DNA from: Rubrivivax sp.
GTDB taxonomy: Bacteria > Pseudomonadota > Gammaproteobacteria > Burkholderiales > Burkholderiaceae_C
DNA length: 64,000 nucleotides
Reading direction: 5' to 3'
Assembly (NCBI GenBank): GCA_030653505.1
Contig: JAURZK010000113.1
Span: forward strand, 52,541 to 116,540
In this document: in pieces, positions 18,701 to 27,477 of the stretch
Layout of the letters: the number at the start of each line of letters is the position of its first letter
How positions within the stretch are numbered: position 1 is the stretch's first letter
Program-made: the position numbers and the translations under genes
Notes under the pieces: generated by a model
What the model was told of the DNA's origin: nothing
What the model saw: only the letters and a program-made list of their open reading frames with translations
Database searches by the model: none

Positions 18701-19687
18701 CTCGGCACGGTCTGCCTCAAACTCTTCTTCCTTCAGGACTTCATGCGCTGCATCACCGAGGAAGGCAAACGGGTTGTGAACGAACTTCTCGGCCTTGGCG
18801 CCCGCGACACGTCTGCCTGGCATCTCGCGCTTGATGACTGTCAGAACCTGACGCACCGGCTCGGAGATGACGACGCGCACGCGACCAGCGCCACGTGTGA
18901 GGTCGTAGTGCGGCTGAACTGAGTTGAACCCATCGAACGCGGTCAACCATCCATCCGGGGCCCCCTCAAAGGTGGGAGACACCGTTAGCACCCGTCCAAA
19001 GGGTGTCTCCTCCCTCGAAAGCGGTAGGCGCAAGGTATCCGGTGTCAGAACCAGCGTTGTCTCGAGGTAGGGGCTGGCATAAAGTGCACCGGCTCTGTCC
19101 GCAGTACGTCGGATTCGTCCCCACGCTAGTTCCTGCGCCCTTTGGGTTCGCTCGCCCACCTCTCGGCTTCGGAAATCAGCAACCGCAGCAGCGGTGGCCC
19201 AGGAAGCCGCAGACAGCATCTGCGGCTGCCCGGCCACGGTTGCGATGGCGCCATCGAGTCCCTCAAGTCTCAGCTGCTGCGCTCCATCGGTCCAACCAAT
19301 AATCTCAATCTCAAAATCGGTGCCTGAAAGCGTCCCTGTGCAATCGAGCACAGGCCGCAACGGCCCGTGCGGCGGTAACCCCAGCAGTTTCAGGGCTCCG
19401 ACATGCTCAGCAGAGCTCTGAAGCTCATACAAGTCCCGCCAAGGAATCATTGCTGCGGCCCGCTCGAGTCGGCAGCGCCCCTCATTCGCTAGCTGCGCAA
19501 GGTACGCACCCAGCACAGAGTCCTCCGCCCCAGCGTCGTGGATAGCCTCAAGTAACCCATCCGACGTGGCCTCCTTCAGCTGGCCCGCAAACTCAACCCG
19601 TACTCCGTCATGAGTCCAAACCGTCTTGAGCGAAGGCTCGCTCGCCTTGGAGCCAGTGACGCGTTTGAAAAAATCGAGTAGCCCCAT
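15791..19687 (-). CDS. zorD: ZorD: SNF2-type helicase with Mrr-like nuclease domain (Zorya type I)
   Basis: About 1,298 residues from ATG at 19,687, which overlaps the zorC stop (TGATG). The SNF2 ATPase core has Walker A DDMGLGKTLQ near residue 637 and a DEAQ box (LICDEAQRIK) near residue 755. The C-terminus (about 1,160-1,260) is an Mrr-like PD-(D/E)XK nuclease (KRGGDGGIDVV, then ELVQCKSSK). In type I Zorya, ZorD is the nucleic-acid processing effector that acts after the ZorAB motor senses infection. It is the last gene of the zorABCD operon and no key motif appears to be missing. Confidence 0.93.
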   Translation of the reverse strand: MGLLDFFKRVTGSKASEPSLKTVWTHDGVRVEFAGQLKEATSDGLLEAIHDAGAEDSVLGAYLAQLANEGRCRLERAAAMIPWRDLYELQSSAEHVGALKLLGLPPHGPLRPVLDCTGTLSGTDFEIEIIGWTDGAQQLRLEGLDGAIATVAGQPQMLSAASWATAAAVADFRSREVGERTQRAQELAWGRIRRTADRAGALYASPYLETTLVLTPDTLRLPLSREETPFGRVLTVSPTFEGAPDGWLTAFDGFNSVQPHYDLTRGAGRVRVVISEPVRQVLTVIKREMPGRRVAGAKAEKFVHNPFAFLGDAAHEVLKEEEFEADRAEAGAVAAVFSIVGRTETGRINTVDLLVTEHFGGGAARTEAKNFKTPEELDAFLSALRSALEQDRERFPWDEFDLTIDAESTTQLEQGLQLAHLWRVQPAERISFDDIYELDGYSGRIEGIGAAKPIYVPVFQKDKKDGDESGWLPGDLTPMVKVTLQGHEGQVLVPLTKEWVKTFDEQVTEAERQGIPEVKNDSLPTALPTEQARTLVDGFNAMLGLQDKVKGDGESKPKEKKPPRQTLLVKTNFHEVDYLEERRASLALPEGWVDILPKCLRPGIELKKHQHYGVAWFQNLVSKAPAECRGALLADDMGLGKTLQLLSLLAWYYEVNPNAAPSIIFAPKSLVENWANETRKFFNDSFPEVLVLYGDALTERKQPLGLIDSQLRDKGIVELLRPAWPGAAKVIVTTYEVLTSYEFSLAKQPFAFLICDEAQRIKTPGTLVTLAAKKLKADFRIACTGTPVENSLADLWCLFDLVQPGLLGALEEFGKAYRRPIECETDEQVQALKRLQTAIAPQTLRRTKADIAADLPKKYFALKKATQAELEFKPSLGEDERLEIALTEHQRILYKGGLKKLQDAANESNGRKRAQLSFGALHLMKAVCAEPYCLPGTKFLVDRSGRDTHLGNSPKLAWLLSRLSEVQTAGEKAIVFTELREAQAALYFFLKDSFGLRPFIINGDSQGRQGYIDKFSAKPGFDVIILSTLAAGAGLNVTAANHVFHFTRAWNPSKEAQATDRAFRIGQERDVYVYCPTVVADDFSTFEVRLDQLLKRKAGLAGATLDDGGLDAMLNGSGKDATFKDLVGEGGIGEPVPKRYLTMDDVDRMDGDSFETLCCLVWGKRGFQATVTPKRGGDGGIDVVAFKGREGELVQCKSSKSAELGWDAIKEVVAGAARYQARFRGTRFRRVAVTNQEFTRGAREQADANQVELITRGRLEEQLGAHPITNHEFEEALHDGTLFAAAQDSESVSGQAAA

Positions 19688-21408
19688 CAGGCCTCCGGGT
19701 AGTACCAAGCTTGCCGCGTGTTCGCCCACTTGAATCCGAGTGCCTTCAGCTCAGAAGCTAGTTGGACCCTCTGCAGGGGGTCCTCTATCCAAAGGCGACC
19801 ACCGCCGGAGTTACCGCGCCGGTCATCAATCGATGCGCCTCGAAAGCGAGAAAGCAGTGACCTCAGGGCAGACATGTCAGGGCCGACCGGGGAGGCCTTG
19901 GCTTGTCCAGTCGCAGCCGTTGCTCGGGCCCCAGCCGTAGACGTATTGGCCGTTCCGGTCGACGTAACACGCTGCCCTTCGGGCCTGTCCGGTCGGATTC
20001 CGAGTTGTCGCAACTCCGCCTCCGCACGGCCGCCCCAGCCCTCCCTGTGCACGATACGTACGGCACAGCCGACTTCTTGACGAAAGCCGGCCGCGAGGTC
20101 TGCCGTCCCGCCCTCGTATTGCCTTTCATACGGCTCGAACGGTAGTTGGTCAGCTTCGTACACGTAGCAGGCATTTGGCTTCTTGCTGAACTCGATGATG
20201 AGGTAGGAGCCAATCTGCATCATGAATGCATCAACCTCAGACTTGCTCGTGAGCTGTGCGTAAGCTCCTTCCTCCCGGGCAATGAGGTCTCTAACCTCGG
20301 CGTTCGTCCGCTTGAGAGCCATGGTGTCATGTCCGAACACCAGTCTGGTCCAAGTGATTTGCTTGAGGTACTTTGACCAGAACGCCAGGCGCCCTTCGTC
20401 GGCGTTGTTGCGCGCGGCGAGGATGTCGAAGAAATCCTTCAGATTTCGCTCATTGACCCAGCCAAGCACCATCTGCCACACCGGGTCGGGCACCCGATTC
20501 CACGCTGTGGCGATTCCTGCACCCTTTAGCTTCGGGTTCTTCCAGACAGTTGTCTGGCAAACGAAGTCACGCAGGCGCTCGTCAGGAGGCGCCCCTCTGC
20601 AGGAGTGGTAACGGATGAGAATAGCCTCCAACGCCTCATCTCGGAACCCTGGCTTACCTTGCACAAGCTTGAGCAGCTGCGGAATGAGCCGCCGAAACTC
20701 GGCATCGCTGTCAGCAGTGGCTCGTTTCACAGCACCGAGTACCAGCGCATGCCAGAACCAGCTCGACGGCGGAATGCCTAGGTCTTGGGCCAGCTGGTCA
20801 GTCGCCTCTGTATTGCCCCGGAGGTAGGCGCGGGAGTAACGCTCCACTGGTGCTGCGGTCAGGACGTCAGACTCCTTACGCAAGACTGCCACCCAGTCGG
20901 GCACAACCTCCTTGCCAGCCTGGTGGTCAATCAGCGGCCAAGTACGCTCGAGAAAGGCTCTCAGCGCTTGCCACCCGTTCCGGGTTGCTTCGGCCTTTCC
21001 CGTGGTCGGGTCGTAGTTGAAGTAGGAGTACAGGAGACCGTGCCAGGTTAGGCGCCACAGGTCCCCTCGCCGTGCCTCTTCCTCATATGAATCCAGCAAC
21101 TCTGCGAACCGCCGTGCTCCGAGGACCATGGCGCCTGCCTGCTCTCGAATTGGTTCGGCAACGGCAGCAGCAACCAGGTCTCGCTGCCAGGCATCTAGCG
21201 TTTGACCACGCACGAACGCGCAAGCTGCAGCATACGCATCCTCCTTGCTAGGCTTTGCCTTTGCATACCCCTGAAAAATCCTCTCTGCCTCACGAGTCGG
21301 CACCTCGACCAACTCCGGCTTTCCGAACTCGCCCGCCTGAAGTCCCATTGCACCGATTGCCGCCGCGAGGTCGCGACTCAGCTGGTGAAGTGCCCCAGTC
21401 GCTAGCAT
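19687..21408 (-). CDS. zorC: ZorC: EH-signature protein (Zorya type I)
   Basis: A 573-residue protein located between zorB and zorD, as in type I Zorya operons. The helical central part (FWSKYLKQITWTRLVFGHDTM...) corresponds to the EH_Signature region that defines ZorC. The C-terminus adds a basic, low-complexity linker (about 470-515) followed by WIEDPLQRVQLASELKALGFKWANTRQAWYYPEA, which resembles a small nucleic-acid-binding tail. The ATG overlaps the end of zorB by 7 nt, so the two are translationally coupled. Its role is to link the membrane motor to the ZorD effector. Confidence 0.9.
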   Translation of the reverse strand: MLATGALHQLSRDLAAAIGAMGLQAGEFGKPELVEVPTREAERIFQGYAKAKPSKEDAYAAACAFVRGQTLDAWQRDLVAAAVAEPIREQAGAMVLGARRFAELLDSYEEEARRGDLWRLTWHGLLYSYFNYDPTTGKAEATRNGWQALRAFLERTWPLIDHQAGKEVVPDWVAVLRKESDVLTAAPVERYSRAYLRGNTEATDQLAQDLGIPPSSWFWHALVLGAVKRATADSDAEFRRLIPQLLKLVQGKPGFRDEALEAILIRYHSCRGAPPDERLRDFVCQTTVWKNPKLKGAGIATAWNRVPDPVWQMVLGWVNERNLKDFFDILAARNNADEGRLAFWSKYLKQITWTRLVFGHDTMALKRTNAEVRDLIAREEGAYAQLTSKSEVDAFMMQIGSYLIIEFSKKPNACYVYEADQLPFEPYERQYEGGTADLAAGFRQEVGCAVRIVHREGWGGRAEAELRQLGIRPDRPEGQRVTSTGTANTSTAGARATAATGQAKASPVGPDMSALRSLLSRFRGASIDDRRGNSGGGRLWIEDPLQRVQLASELKALGFKWANTRQAWYYPEA

Positions 21409-22106
21409 CGGCCGAACTCCTTGTCCTTGAGGACGTCGTTAGGCTCGGGCAGCTTCTCGTCGAGCCCCCGGAAATCAACTTTGAACTCAACCCGACGACT
21501 CTCAGCCTTGTCCTTCTTGATGGAGTTGAACGAGTAGCCGCCCACGAGGAAAAGCTCCTGCGCCTTGCGAAGTTCCTCGGGGCTCAAGGCTCCCTCTGTA
21601 CCGGGTGCCTCGAAGAGAGAACAAACGACGCTTCGGCTTCGGTCCAGGCTCAGCTGTAGGTTGTAGAGGTACGTACCGTCCTCATCGGTGAATCCCTCAA
21701 CGACAACACTACGCATCCACCGTTGCCCTTCCGGCGTGTCCTTGGCGCGCAGGAGAACGGGAACGTATGTCCGCAAGAACTGTCCCGCCGGAGCGCTGAT
21801 GGCGTAGCTTCCGCTCTCGAAGCGAACCTCTTTGCCAAGGTCAATTCTGTAGTTCTGCTGGTCTACGCCAACGCCAGTGCTTTTCGGGTCCTTCGCAATC
21901 ATCGACATCACCTTGCTGATGGCTGCGCTTCTTTCAATACTTGCCCGCGTGGCCGCATCAATGCTCTGCGTCACCGCCACCAACGTGACAGCCATAACTA
22001 CGAGGAACAGCACCATCAGCGCAGACATGAGGTCTGCAAAAGATATCCAGAACGGACTCTCCCCCTCCTGCTTGCCCCCTCGCTTCAGTACAACTCGGCC
22101 CAGCAT
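21402..22106 (-). CDS. zorB: ZorB: OmpA-like peptidoglycan-binding motor protein
   Basis: A 234-residue protein with a short cytoplasmic tail, one transmembrane helix (SPFWISFADLMSALMVLFLVVMAVTLVAV, about residues 17-46) that includes the MotB-type aspartate in FADLM, and a periplasmic OmpA-like domain (VVVEGFTDEDGTYLYNLQLSLDRSRSV). It resembles MotB and with ZorA forms the proton-driven ZorAB complex that spans the inner membrane and contacts peptidoglycan. Its start lies 1 nt after the zorA stop. Confidence 0.94.
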   Translation of the reverse strand: MLGRVVLKRGGKQEGESPFWISFADLMSALMVLFLVVMAVTLVAVTQSIDAATRASIERSAAISKVMSMIAKDPKSTGVGVDQQNYRIDLGKEVRFESGSYAISAPAGQFLRTYVPVLLRAKDTPEGQRWMRSVVVEGFTDEDGTYLYNLQLSLDRSRSVVCSLFEAPGTEGALSPEELRKAQELFLVGGYSFNSIKKDKAESRRVEFKVDFRGLDEKLPEPNDVLKDKEFGRC

Positions 22107-22107
22107 C

Positions 22108-24120
22108 TCAGGCTCGCTTCATTCGCTGGACTGCGTTAGCAAGTTCCTGAACAACTCCATTGAGGTGGCCCGTTCCTTGAGCGAGGTGCCTGTCTGTCTC
22201 GGCGATTGTCGACTTGACCTGGCTGACAAGGGAGTTGCCGAAGTCGGTGAAGGCCTTGACGAGTGCAGCGTTGACTTGGTCGAGGTGCAAACGAGCTTCA
22301 GTCTCCGACCGACGCATTTCTGCTGCGCTCGCCTTCATGCTCTCGACAAGCTCCTGCGAGACACCCGCTTCCTTCTTCGCGGATTCAATAAGCCCCATGA
22401 GCGCCGCGACTTGCGTGTCGACGGTCTTGCGGGTTGAGTCGTACTGGTCAAAGCCCCGCTGAACTGCAGTCGCTGCGGCCTGCAGAGTAGCCGCAGCTGT
22501 TGCCAGCGTCCCCGCAACCTCTGAGGACTTTTCAAACACGCTGGTAACCGAACTTCCGGCAGTCTCAAACCGCTGCGCTGCCGACCCCATGGTGAGAGCT
22601 CCTTGGTTCATGCCTTCGATGGCTCGAATCGACACTTCGCCCAGGGCGTCGACGTTCTGCTGAGTCTTGGCGACCTGGTCCGACACCGCACCGAGCAGGG
22701 CCTCCACTTGAGTAGTCAGTCCGCCAACAAGCTGGTTGGTCTGAGTAGTCAGCCGGTCATTGCGGCCCGTCTCCTCTACGGCAGAGGCTTTCCGGACGTT
22801 CTCGAGGCCCTCCATGGCTAGCGCAACTTCTCCGAGTACCTTCATCACCGCCTCGTCCATTGCCTCCTTGGACTTCTTCTGTTCGTCTGTGACGAGACGA
22901 CGGAAGTCTTGGACGAACTCACGCATCTGGTCAGTCAGCACCTGCTGGTTGTCAGCCGCCTTCTTCATGGCGTCTTCGAGCGTGCCACTCATCTGTGTCG
23001 CAGCCTGTTCGTTGGTGCGCTTGATATCCGCCAGCAACGACTGCAAGGAGGCTTGCACCGCAGTCATGGAGTCCATCGAACGCTGCAGCTGTTCGTTGAT
23101 ACCTCGCATCTGCCCACCGAACGTGTCTTCCAGCTTGGCCATGAACCCAGTCAGTAGCGTCTCGAGCATGGTGTTGACTTGCTCGCCGTTACCTTTTGCG
23201 GTCACCTCCATGGCTTCACCGACGCGCTTCATCGGCTCGGCAATGGCCGTTGAGATGGCGTCACCGATGTGCTTGCCCATGGCAGCGGCCGATGCCTCCT
23301 GAGCGGCAATTTGCCTGTCTACGAGGTTTGTCATCATCTTGTGGAGGTCCTCCACAAGCGCGTCTTTGAGCTGGGCTGTACTGGCAGCGTTCTGCTCCGA
23401 CGAGCGGACAAGCCGTGCGAGATACTCCTCGCCAGCACCGGTCGAATAGAGGCTGTCGATGCCTTGGTTCAGGCTTTCTACCAGGCCATAGAGGTGGGCC
23501 AGGACGAGGCGACTGATAAACACGACCAACATTGCGCACGAGATGGCCACTCCCGAAGCAACAAAGGCGTGCTGAACCCCCAGCAGGAGTGGACCCAGGC
23601 CCCTGACTGCTTCCTCAATGGGGAACGGTTTGAAGTCCTGAAGGCCAGCCAGCAAGCCAGCGAAGGTCCCGATGATGCCCAGCCCGGTCAGTACGCCTGG
23701 CAGGTGCCGTGTGAAGTCGTCGAAGAGCCGACTATCGACCAAAACGTCCCGGGTAAACATGGACTCCGCAGGGGCAGTCGCCCGAAACTCCGTCAGCGCG
23801 GCACCCCCGGCACTCGCTTTCCGAAGCTCGTGCAGCGTGTCCTGATATTCGTCCCACAGGTGGCGGAACGGCTCCTTCCGAAATGCTGACCGAACCTCTT
23901 CGGGGTTGGGTGCCTGCCCATTGCGCCGCACCTGCTGCACAGCCCGACACGCCGACCTCAGCTGCCACCAAACCCGTGTTCCTTGCACGGCGTAGCCGAG
24001 CAGAAATAGGCCGGTGAGAACTATGACCAGAAGAAATACATACAGGGGCAGACCGATTAGCGAAGCAAGTGACGGGTGCACTGCACCTAGAAACTCTGAA
24101 ATCTCACTCACTTGCACCAT
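22108..24120 (-). CDS. zorA: ZorA: MotA/ExbB-like motor protein with long cytoplasmic tail
   Basis: About 670 residues from ATG at 24,120 (an in-frame ATG at 24,195 would add 25). It has an N-terminal transmembrane helix (PLYVFLLVIVLTGLFLLGYAV), two further helices with the MotA/ExbB signature (LPGVLTGLGIIGTFAGLLAGL; VASGVAISCAMLVVFISRLV), and a C-terminal tail of about 400 residues rich in heptad repeats. That tail is the long intracellular shaft seen in ZorA, thought to carry the signal from the envelope to the effectors. The 24,120 start lies inside the end of the RHH gene, so translation may be coupled. Confidence 0.93.
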   Translation of the reverse strand: MVQVSEISEFLGAVHPSLASLIGLPLYVFLLVIVLTGLFLLGYAVQGTRVWWQLRSACRAVQQVRRNGQAPNPEEVRSAFRKEPFRHLWDEYQDTLHELRKASAGGAALTEFRATAPAESMFTRDVLVDSRLFDDFTRHLPGVLTGLGIIGTFAGLLAGLQDFKPFPIEEAVRGLGPLLLGVQHAFVASGVAISCAMLVVFISRLVLAHLYGLVESLNQGIDSLYSTGAGEEYLARLVRSSEQNAASTAQLKDALVEDLHKMMTNLVDRQIAAQEASAAAMGKHIGDAISTAIAEPMKRVGEAMEVTAKGNGEQVNTMLETLLTGFMAKLEDTFGGQMRGINEQLQRSMDSMTAVQASLQSLLADIKRTNEQAATQMSGTLEDAMKKAADNQQVLTDQMREFVQDFRRLVTDEQKKSKEAMDEAVMKVLGEVALAMEGLENVRKASAVEETGRNDRLTTQTNQLVGGLTTQVEALLGAVSDQVAKTQQNVDALGEVSIRAIEGMNQGALTMGSAAQRFETAGSSVTSVFEKSSEVAGTLATAAATLQAAATAVQRGFDQYDSTRKTVDTQVAALMGLIESAKKEAGVSQELVESMKASAAEMRRSETEARLHLDQVNAALVKAFTDFGNSLVSQVKSTIAETDRHLAQGTGHLNGVVQELANAVQRMKRA

Positions 24121-24313
24121 CCCGTCGTTTCGTACCCTGGTGGGGTCTGTTGTCGCTGTCGCCCGAAATTCTGTTTCGCCTACAGAAGTCCTCAACGAGC
24201 ACTTCCACCATGTTGGTCAGACTGCGGCGCTCATGCTCAGCGGCGGCAGTCAGCAACCTCTTGGTCGTTGGCGTCACCCGAAACGACATCGCGACGGTCT
24301 TCTCAGCATCCAT
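24104..24313 (-). CDS. Ribbon-helix-helix regulator heading the Zorya operon
   Basis: A 69-residue protein with a clear Arc/CopG-like fold pattern: a beta strand (TVAMSFRVTP) and two helices (TTKRLLTAAAEHERRS, LTNMVEVLVEDFCRRN), then a polar tail. It overlaps the start of zorA by 17 nt in another frame. A 12-bp imperfect palindrome lies 5 bp upstream of its ATG. I infer an autoregulator of the zor operon. A regulator of this kind is not part of the minimal zorABCD set. No strong ribosome binding site is seen. Confidence 0.65.
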   Translation of the reverse strand: MDAEKTVAMSFRVTPTTKRLLTAAAEHERRSLTNMVEVLVEDFCRRNRISGDSDNRPHQGTKRRDGASE

Positions 24314-24317
24314 AGAC

Positions 24318-24329
24318 GCAATGTATTGC
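24318..24329 (-). promoter_or_regulatory. Palindromic operator candidate at the RHH/zorA start
   Basis: GCAATGTATTGC has 5-bp arms (GCAAT/ATTGC) around two bases and lies 5 bp before the RHH start codon. RHH repressors usually bind short inverted or direct repeats overlapping their own promoters. Binding here is an inference. Confidence 0.35.
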
Positions 24330-24746
24330 AGAACGCCACACGTCGTTACATCAAGATGAAGGGAGGGTTACCTCGCACGCAGCTTCGACGACCACCACGT
24401 CACCGACCAAAGCAGCCACTTCTACCAGCAGTACCACGCCGTCGCGGCCTCCCAGACTGGCACCCTGCAGGGAAGTGCCTCGAAGGCGGCAGCCTCTAGA
24501 TTTAGTGGGCTCGTCGAAGAGATAGGCCTTTTAGCCCAGGCAGGTGGACTCAAACAGGTCTCGCACCGTGGCGTTGCTGCCGGAACAAGCTTCCGCTGCC
24601 AACGTCGCAACGTAACCCTCCCAACAGCTGCAAGCCAAGTCTGCCAACGCGCGCGCTCAGGAACCATGGTGCTGATTCGTGACTTCCTACCGGCGGCCCC
24701 GGTTGCACGGGACGGGCGCCGACCCCGCGATTTCCCTCTGGCCCGC
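24330..24746. other. Intergenic region between the HNH gene and the zor operon
   Basis: No credible gene is seen. An 11-bp inverted repeat is present, GGGAGGGTTAC (24,361-24,371) and GTAACCCTCCC (24,612-24,622). It should contain the terminator of the DISARM-related operon and the promoter of the zor operon; I cannot point to a classic T-tailed terminator. Confidence 0.5.
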
Positions 24747-25463
24747 TCAGTCGCGCCAAACTGCGTGCCGATGGAAGCCCACGTACTTGAGGTGCTCTGC
24801 ACGAAGCGCGTGAACGACCAGCTTTCCGGTCAGGCCTAGCTGCTGCCTCTGGCTCATTCCCAGCGACGCGGCCAACCTGACGGCACCGTCGTCCTCGACG
24901 GTCATGAACCCCGCGTCGAACAAGGCGTCAAGGTGCGGAGCGAGCAGTAAGCCGTTGAACACATCAAGGCGTTGTTCGTCGGTCACGCACTTCGCCCAGG
25001 GGCGGATATGAGACGCCCGGAGCAGTTCGGGCACGTCCAGACCCGTGATACAGCACCTGCCTTGCCAGAAATCCAGCAAGGCGCTGCGGAACAGTCCTTG
25101 GCCGACGCGTTGGACGACCAAGCGCTCTGCTTCGGTACCCTTGGGCATGGCGGCGGTCTGTTTCTTGAACTCGTCCGCGACCCGATTCGGCCTCGTCCGA
25201 GCATGCGCTGCCATCGTGCGGAGTACGGTATAGAGAGAGCCGAACCCCTCGACCGAGAGCAGTCCATTGCTATCTCTCGGTTCGATTACGCTGGCGTCCG
25301 ATGCCCTGAGCTCAAATCGCTCGGCACCCACCGGTCGAACCAGGACCGTTTCTGGGAATCGTGCTGACCGAAACGTAAGGCCATCCTCATTCGTGACGGA
25401 GGTCATCTCAAAGCCGCAGTCGGCGGCAGCCTTCTCGAGACGAAGACGGTCAAGCGGCGTCAT
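24747..25463 (-). CDS. HNH endonuclease, last gene of the DISARM-related operon
   Basis: A 238-residue protein starting MTPLDRLRLEKAAADCGFEM. The C-terminal half is an HNH_2-type nuclease: CCITGLDVPELLRASHIRPWAKC followed by NGLLLAPHLDALFDAGF, giving the His-Asn-His set. The N-terminal 100 residues look like a small DNA-binding or sensory domain of unknown type. Restriction nucleases of this type often cut modified or unmodified DNA. The start lies 13 nt after the SMC-like ATPase gene, so the two are very likely co-translated and may form an ATPase-nuclease effector. Confidence 0.85.
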   Translation of the reverse strand: MTPLDRLRLEKAAADCGFEMTSVTNEDGLTFRSARFPETVLVRPVGAERFELRASDASVIEPRDSNGLLSVEGFGSLYTVLRTMAAHARTRPNRVADEFKKQTAAMPKGTEAERLVVQRVGQGLFRSALLDFWQGRCCITGLDVPELLRASHIRPWAKCVTDEQRLDVFNGLLLAPHLDALFDAGFMTVEDDGAVRLAASLGMSQRQQLGLTGKLVVHALRAEHLKYVGFHRHAVWRD

Positions 25464-25476
25464 GTCGACCTGAGAT

Positions 25477-27465
25477 TCAAGCGACGTCAACGCCCGGCAG
25501 TTCAGTCGAGAGCTGTCGCCCGAAAAGGAGCGCCTCATCTTTGTCCGGGGCAAGCTCCAGGACGACGTATGGCGCTCGAGCGAGCTCTTCCGGCGGCGCA
25601 GACGTCGTCGTAACGATGAACTGAAACGGAACGGTACCACTCTCGCCAAGTTGCTCTGCAGCCTCAGCGGCGGCCAGGAAGAACGCCCGGTACAGGTGTC
25701 CGCTCATGTCTGCTTCCCTCGGGCAATCGTGGACCAAAAAGCCCGGGTGGTTGCTAGTGTCCGACACGGCTGAATCAAGTAGACAAACCATGTCCCCAAG
25801 CAGTACTTCCAGCACTTGGTAGGCCTCACCGCCGCGTGCAACTTCGAAAGGCCGAACCTCATGCCCCGGGAGGAACCGTGCGTGTCCTGCGGCGCCTAGT
25901 AGCCTAGTCGATACGGTGGCCGTCAGGCTCTTGATGGCGTCTACCCGGGTCGATTGCCGCGACCGTCGACTGACCTCGACCGCCCGAAGGGAATCGAGCG
26001 CGGATTCAAGCTCCTGGAGTTGCTTCCGAGCCTCGACGAGCTCGGCTGTATCGGCACCCTGAGCCCTTTGGGTGTGCTTCACCTGAAGCTCATTCCATGA
26101 CTGCTTCAAGAACGCCCGAGCGCTTTCGCTCGTCGCGACGCGAACACGCAACCGGCGAAGTTCCGCCCTCTTCTGGGCGATGAGCTGCTCCTGGTCAAGA
26201 ACAGCCTTCTCGGCTCTTTCGTGCTCGACCTTCCACGTGTGGTAGCGCCCCACAAGCAACGGTGCACCTGCCTTGGCCTGCCTGGCGTCTTGGAACCAGG
26301 AAATGTGGACTGCGCTTTTTCTCTGTCTTACGTACTGACATTCACTGAACTCAACATCGCCGTGGTCGCATCGGCCCGCCAGACTTTCCAGTCTCTCCAG
26401 AACCTTCGTTAGCCGCTCGAAATCGTCTCGATTCACCTCCATCAGCGCCTTGGCCCTTCCGGCCTGAACCTCAGCAACTTGCCGCGCCTGGGTCAGTTGC
26501 TTCAGTTGTAGCTGCTCCTCTGCGAGCAAATCCTCTGCCTGAGCCACATCGCGCTCCCAAAGGCTCTCGTCCTGCTCGGCCGCCTGCAGCGCAGCTTGAA
26601 CCCGAGATTCGACCGATTCACCGGCCGTGGTCGCAAAGACGGACTCGTCTTCTTCAGCCCGCACTCGCAGGCGCAGTTGGCGTTCAGCATGGGCAAGCGC
26701 AAAGCCTGGCGCCCTCTCGAGCTCGGGGATGCGCTCCTTGCACTGTTCAACTTGCTTTTGCTTCGCCTCGATGCTCCGCAGCAGTTGGTCCAGCTCTTGG
26801 TCGACAAGGCCCAGCACGGCCCCGACTAGGAGCGGTGGGTCGCGCCGTGAGCGCTTGAAGCCCAGTCCTTCGCCCTCGCGCCAGTGATAGAAGCCGTCGA
26901 AGCGGGTTCGCTGCTCCCGTATGCACCATGCCAGAAGGTGGCGCCACTCTAGCGGCTGATTCGTCCCCGGCATCGAGCGGACCGCAAGCCGGCCTATTGA
27001 GAACCGTTCCAGCGTGCGGATGTATCCGTCGAAGTCGTTCGGAACAGTGCCATCGAGCAACTGGTCCAGCACCTCGCAACAAGCGGCCAGTGAGTGGCCG
27101 TACAAGCCGTATGGCCGAAAAACTAGCCAAACCGCATCATCCACGTGGACCTTCGCCGCAACGCCACCTTTCGGAATGCTGCCGGCAGCCTTACTTCGCA
27201 GAGTGGCGATGGCCGGGGCATCGTCACCCAACACGTACCTCAGCATCAGACACAGCGAAGTCTTTCCCACACCGTGGCCTGCGCTGGCCAAGCCTGGAGC
27301 ATCGTTCGAGGCGGACTCTTTAGCCCAAACGATGTTCAGACCAGTGTGCAGGTCGACGGTGCGCGTGACGACCAACGGCTCACGGGATTCGACCAACCAA
27401 ATCGTCTCAACCCAAAGTCTGGGCTGCTTACGGACCGGTCTGATTGCCTTGAGCCAGGTCGACAT
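25477..27465 (-). CDS. SMC-like coiled-coil ATPase
   Basis: A 662-residue protein. The N-terminus has a Walker A motif (AGHGVGKTSLCLMLRYVLGDD, about residues 62-75). A long coiled coil spans about 225-520, broken by a short Cys/His segment (CDHGDVEFSECQY) that could be a hook. The C-terminal region (LVHDCPREADMSGHLYRAFF, YVVLELAPDKDEALLFGRQL) should complete the ATPase head. Such proteins in defence loci act as DNA or RNA sensors for partner nucleases; here the partner would be the HNH protein just downstream. It starts 12 nt after the methylase gene. I do not recognise a named family. Confidence 0.75.
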   Translation of the reverse strand: MSTWLKAIRPVRKQPRLWVETIWLVESREPLVVTRTVDLHTGLNIVWAKESASNDAPGLASAGHGVGKTSLCLMLRYVLGDDAPAIATLRSKAAGSIPKGGVAAKVHVDDAVWLVFRPYGLYGHSLAACCEVLDQLLDGTVPNDFDGYIRTLERFSIGRLAVRSMPGTNQPLEWRHLLAWCIREQRTRFDGFYHWREGEGLGFKRSRRDPPLLVGAVLGLVDQELDQLLRSIEAKQKQVEQCKERIPELERAPGFALAHAERQLRLRVRAEEDESVFATTAGESVESRVQAALQAAEQDESLWERDVAQAEDLLAEEQLQLKQLTQARQVAEVQAGRAKALMEVNRDDFERLTKVLERLESLAGRCDHGDVEFSECQYVRQRKSAVHISWFQDARQAKAGAPLLVGRYHTWKVEHERAEKAVLDQEQLIAQKRAELRRLRVRVATSESARAFLKQSWNELQVKHTQRAQGADTAELVEARKQLQELESALDSLRAVEVSRRSRQSTRVDAIKSLTATVSTRLLGAAGHARFLPGHEVRPFEVARGGEAYQVLEVLLGDMVCLLDSAVSDTSNHPGFLVHDCPREADMSGHLYRAFFLAAAEAAEQLGESGTVPFQFIVTTTSAPPEELARAPYVVLELAPDKDEALLFGRQLSTELPGVDVA

Positions 27466-27477
27466 GGTGCAAGAGCT

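Noticed and set aside
24422..24802. Leftward open frame of 126 codons before the zor operon
   Set aside because: Low-complexity, overlaps the end of the HNH gene in another frame, and lacks a credible start.
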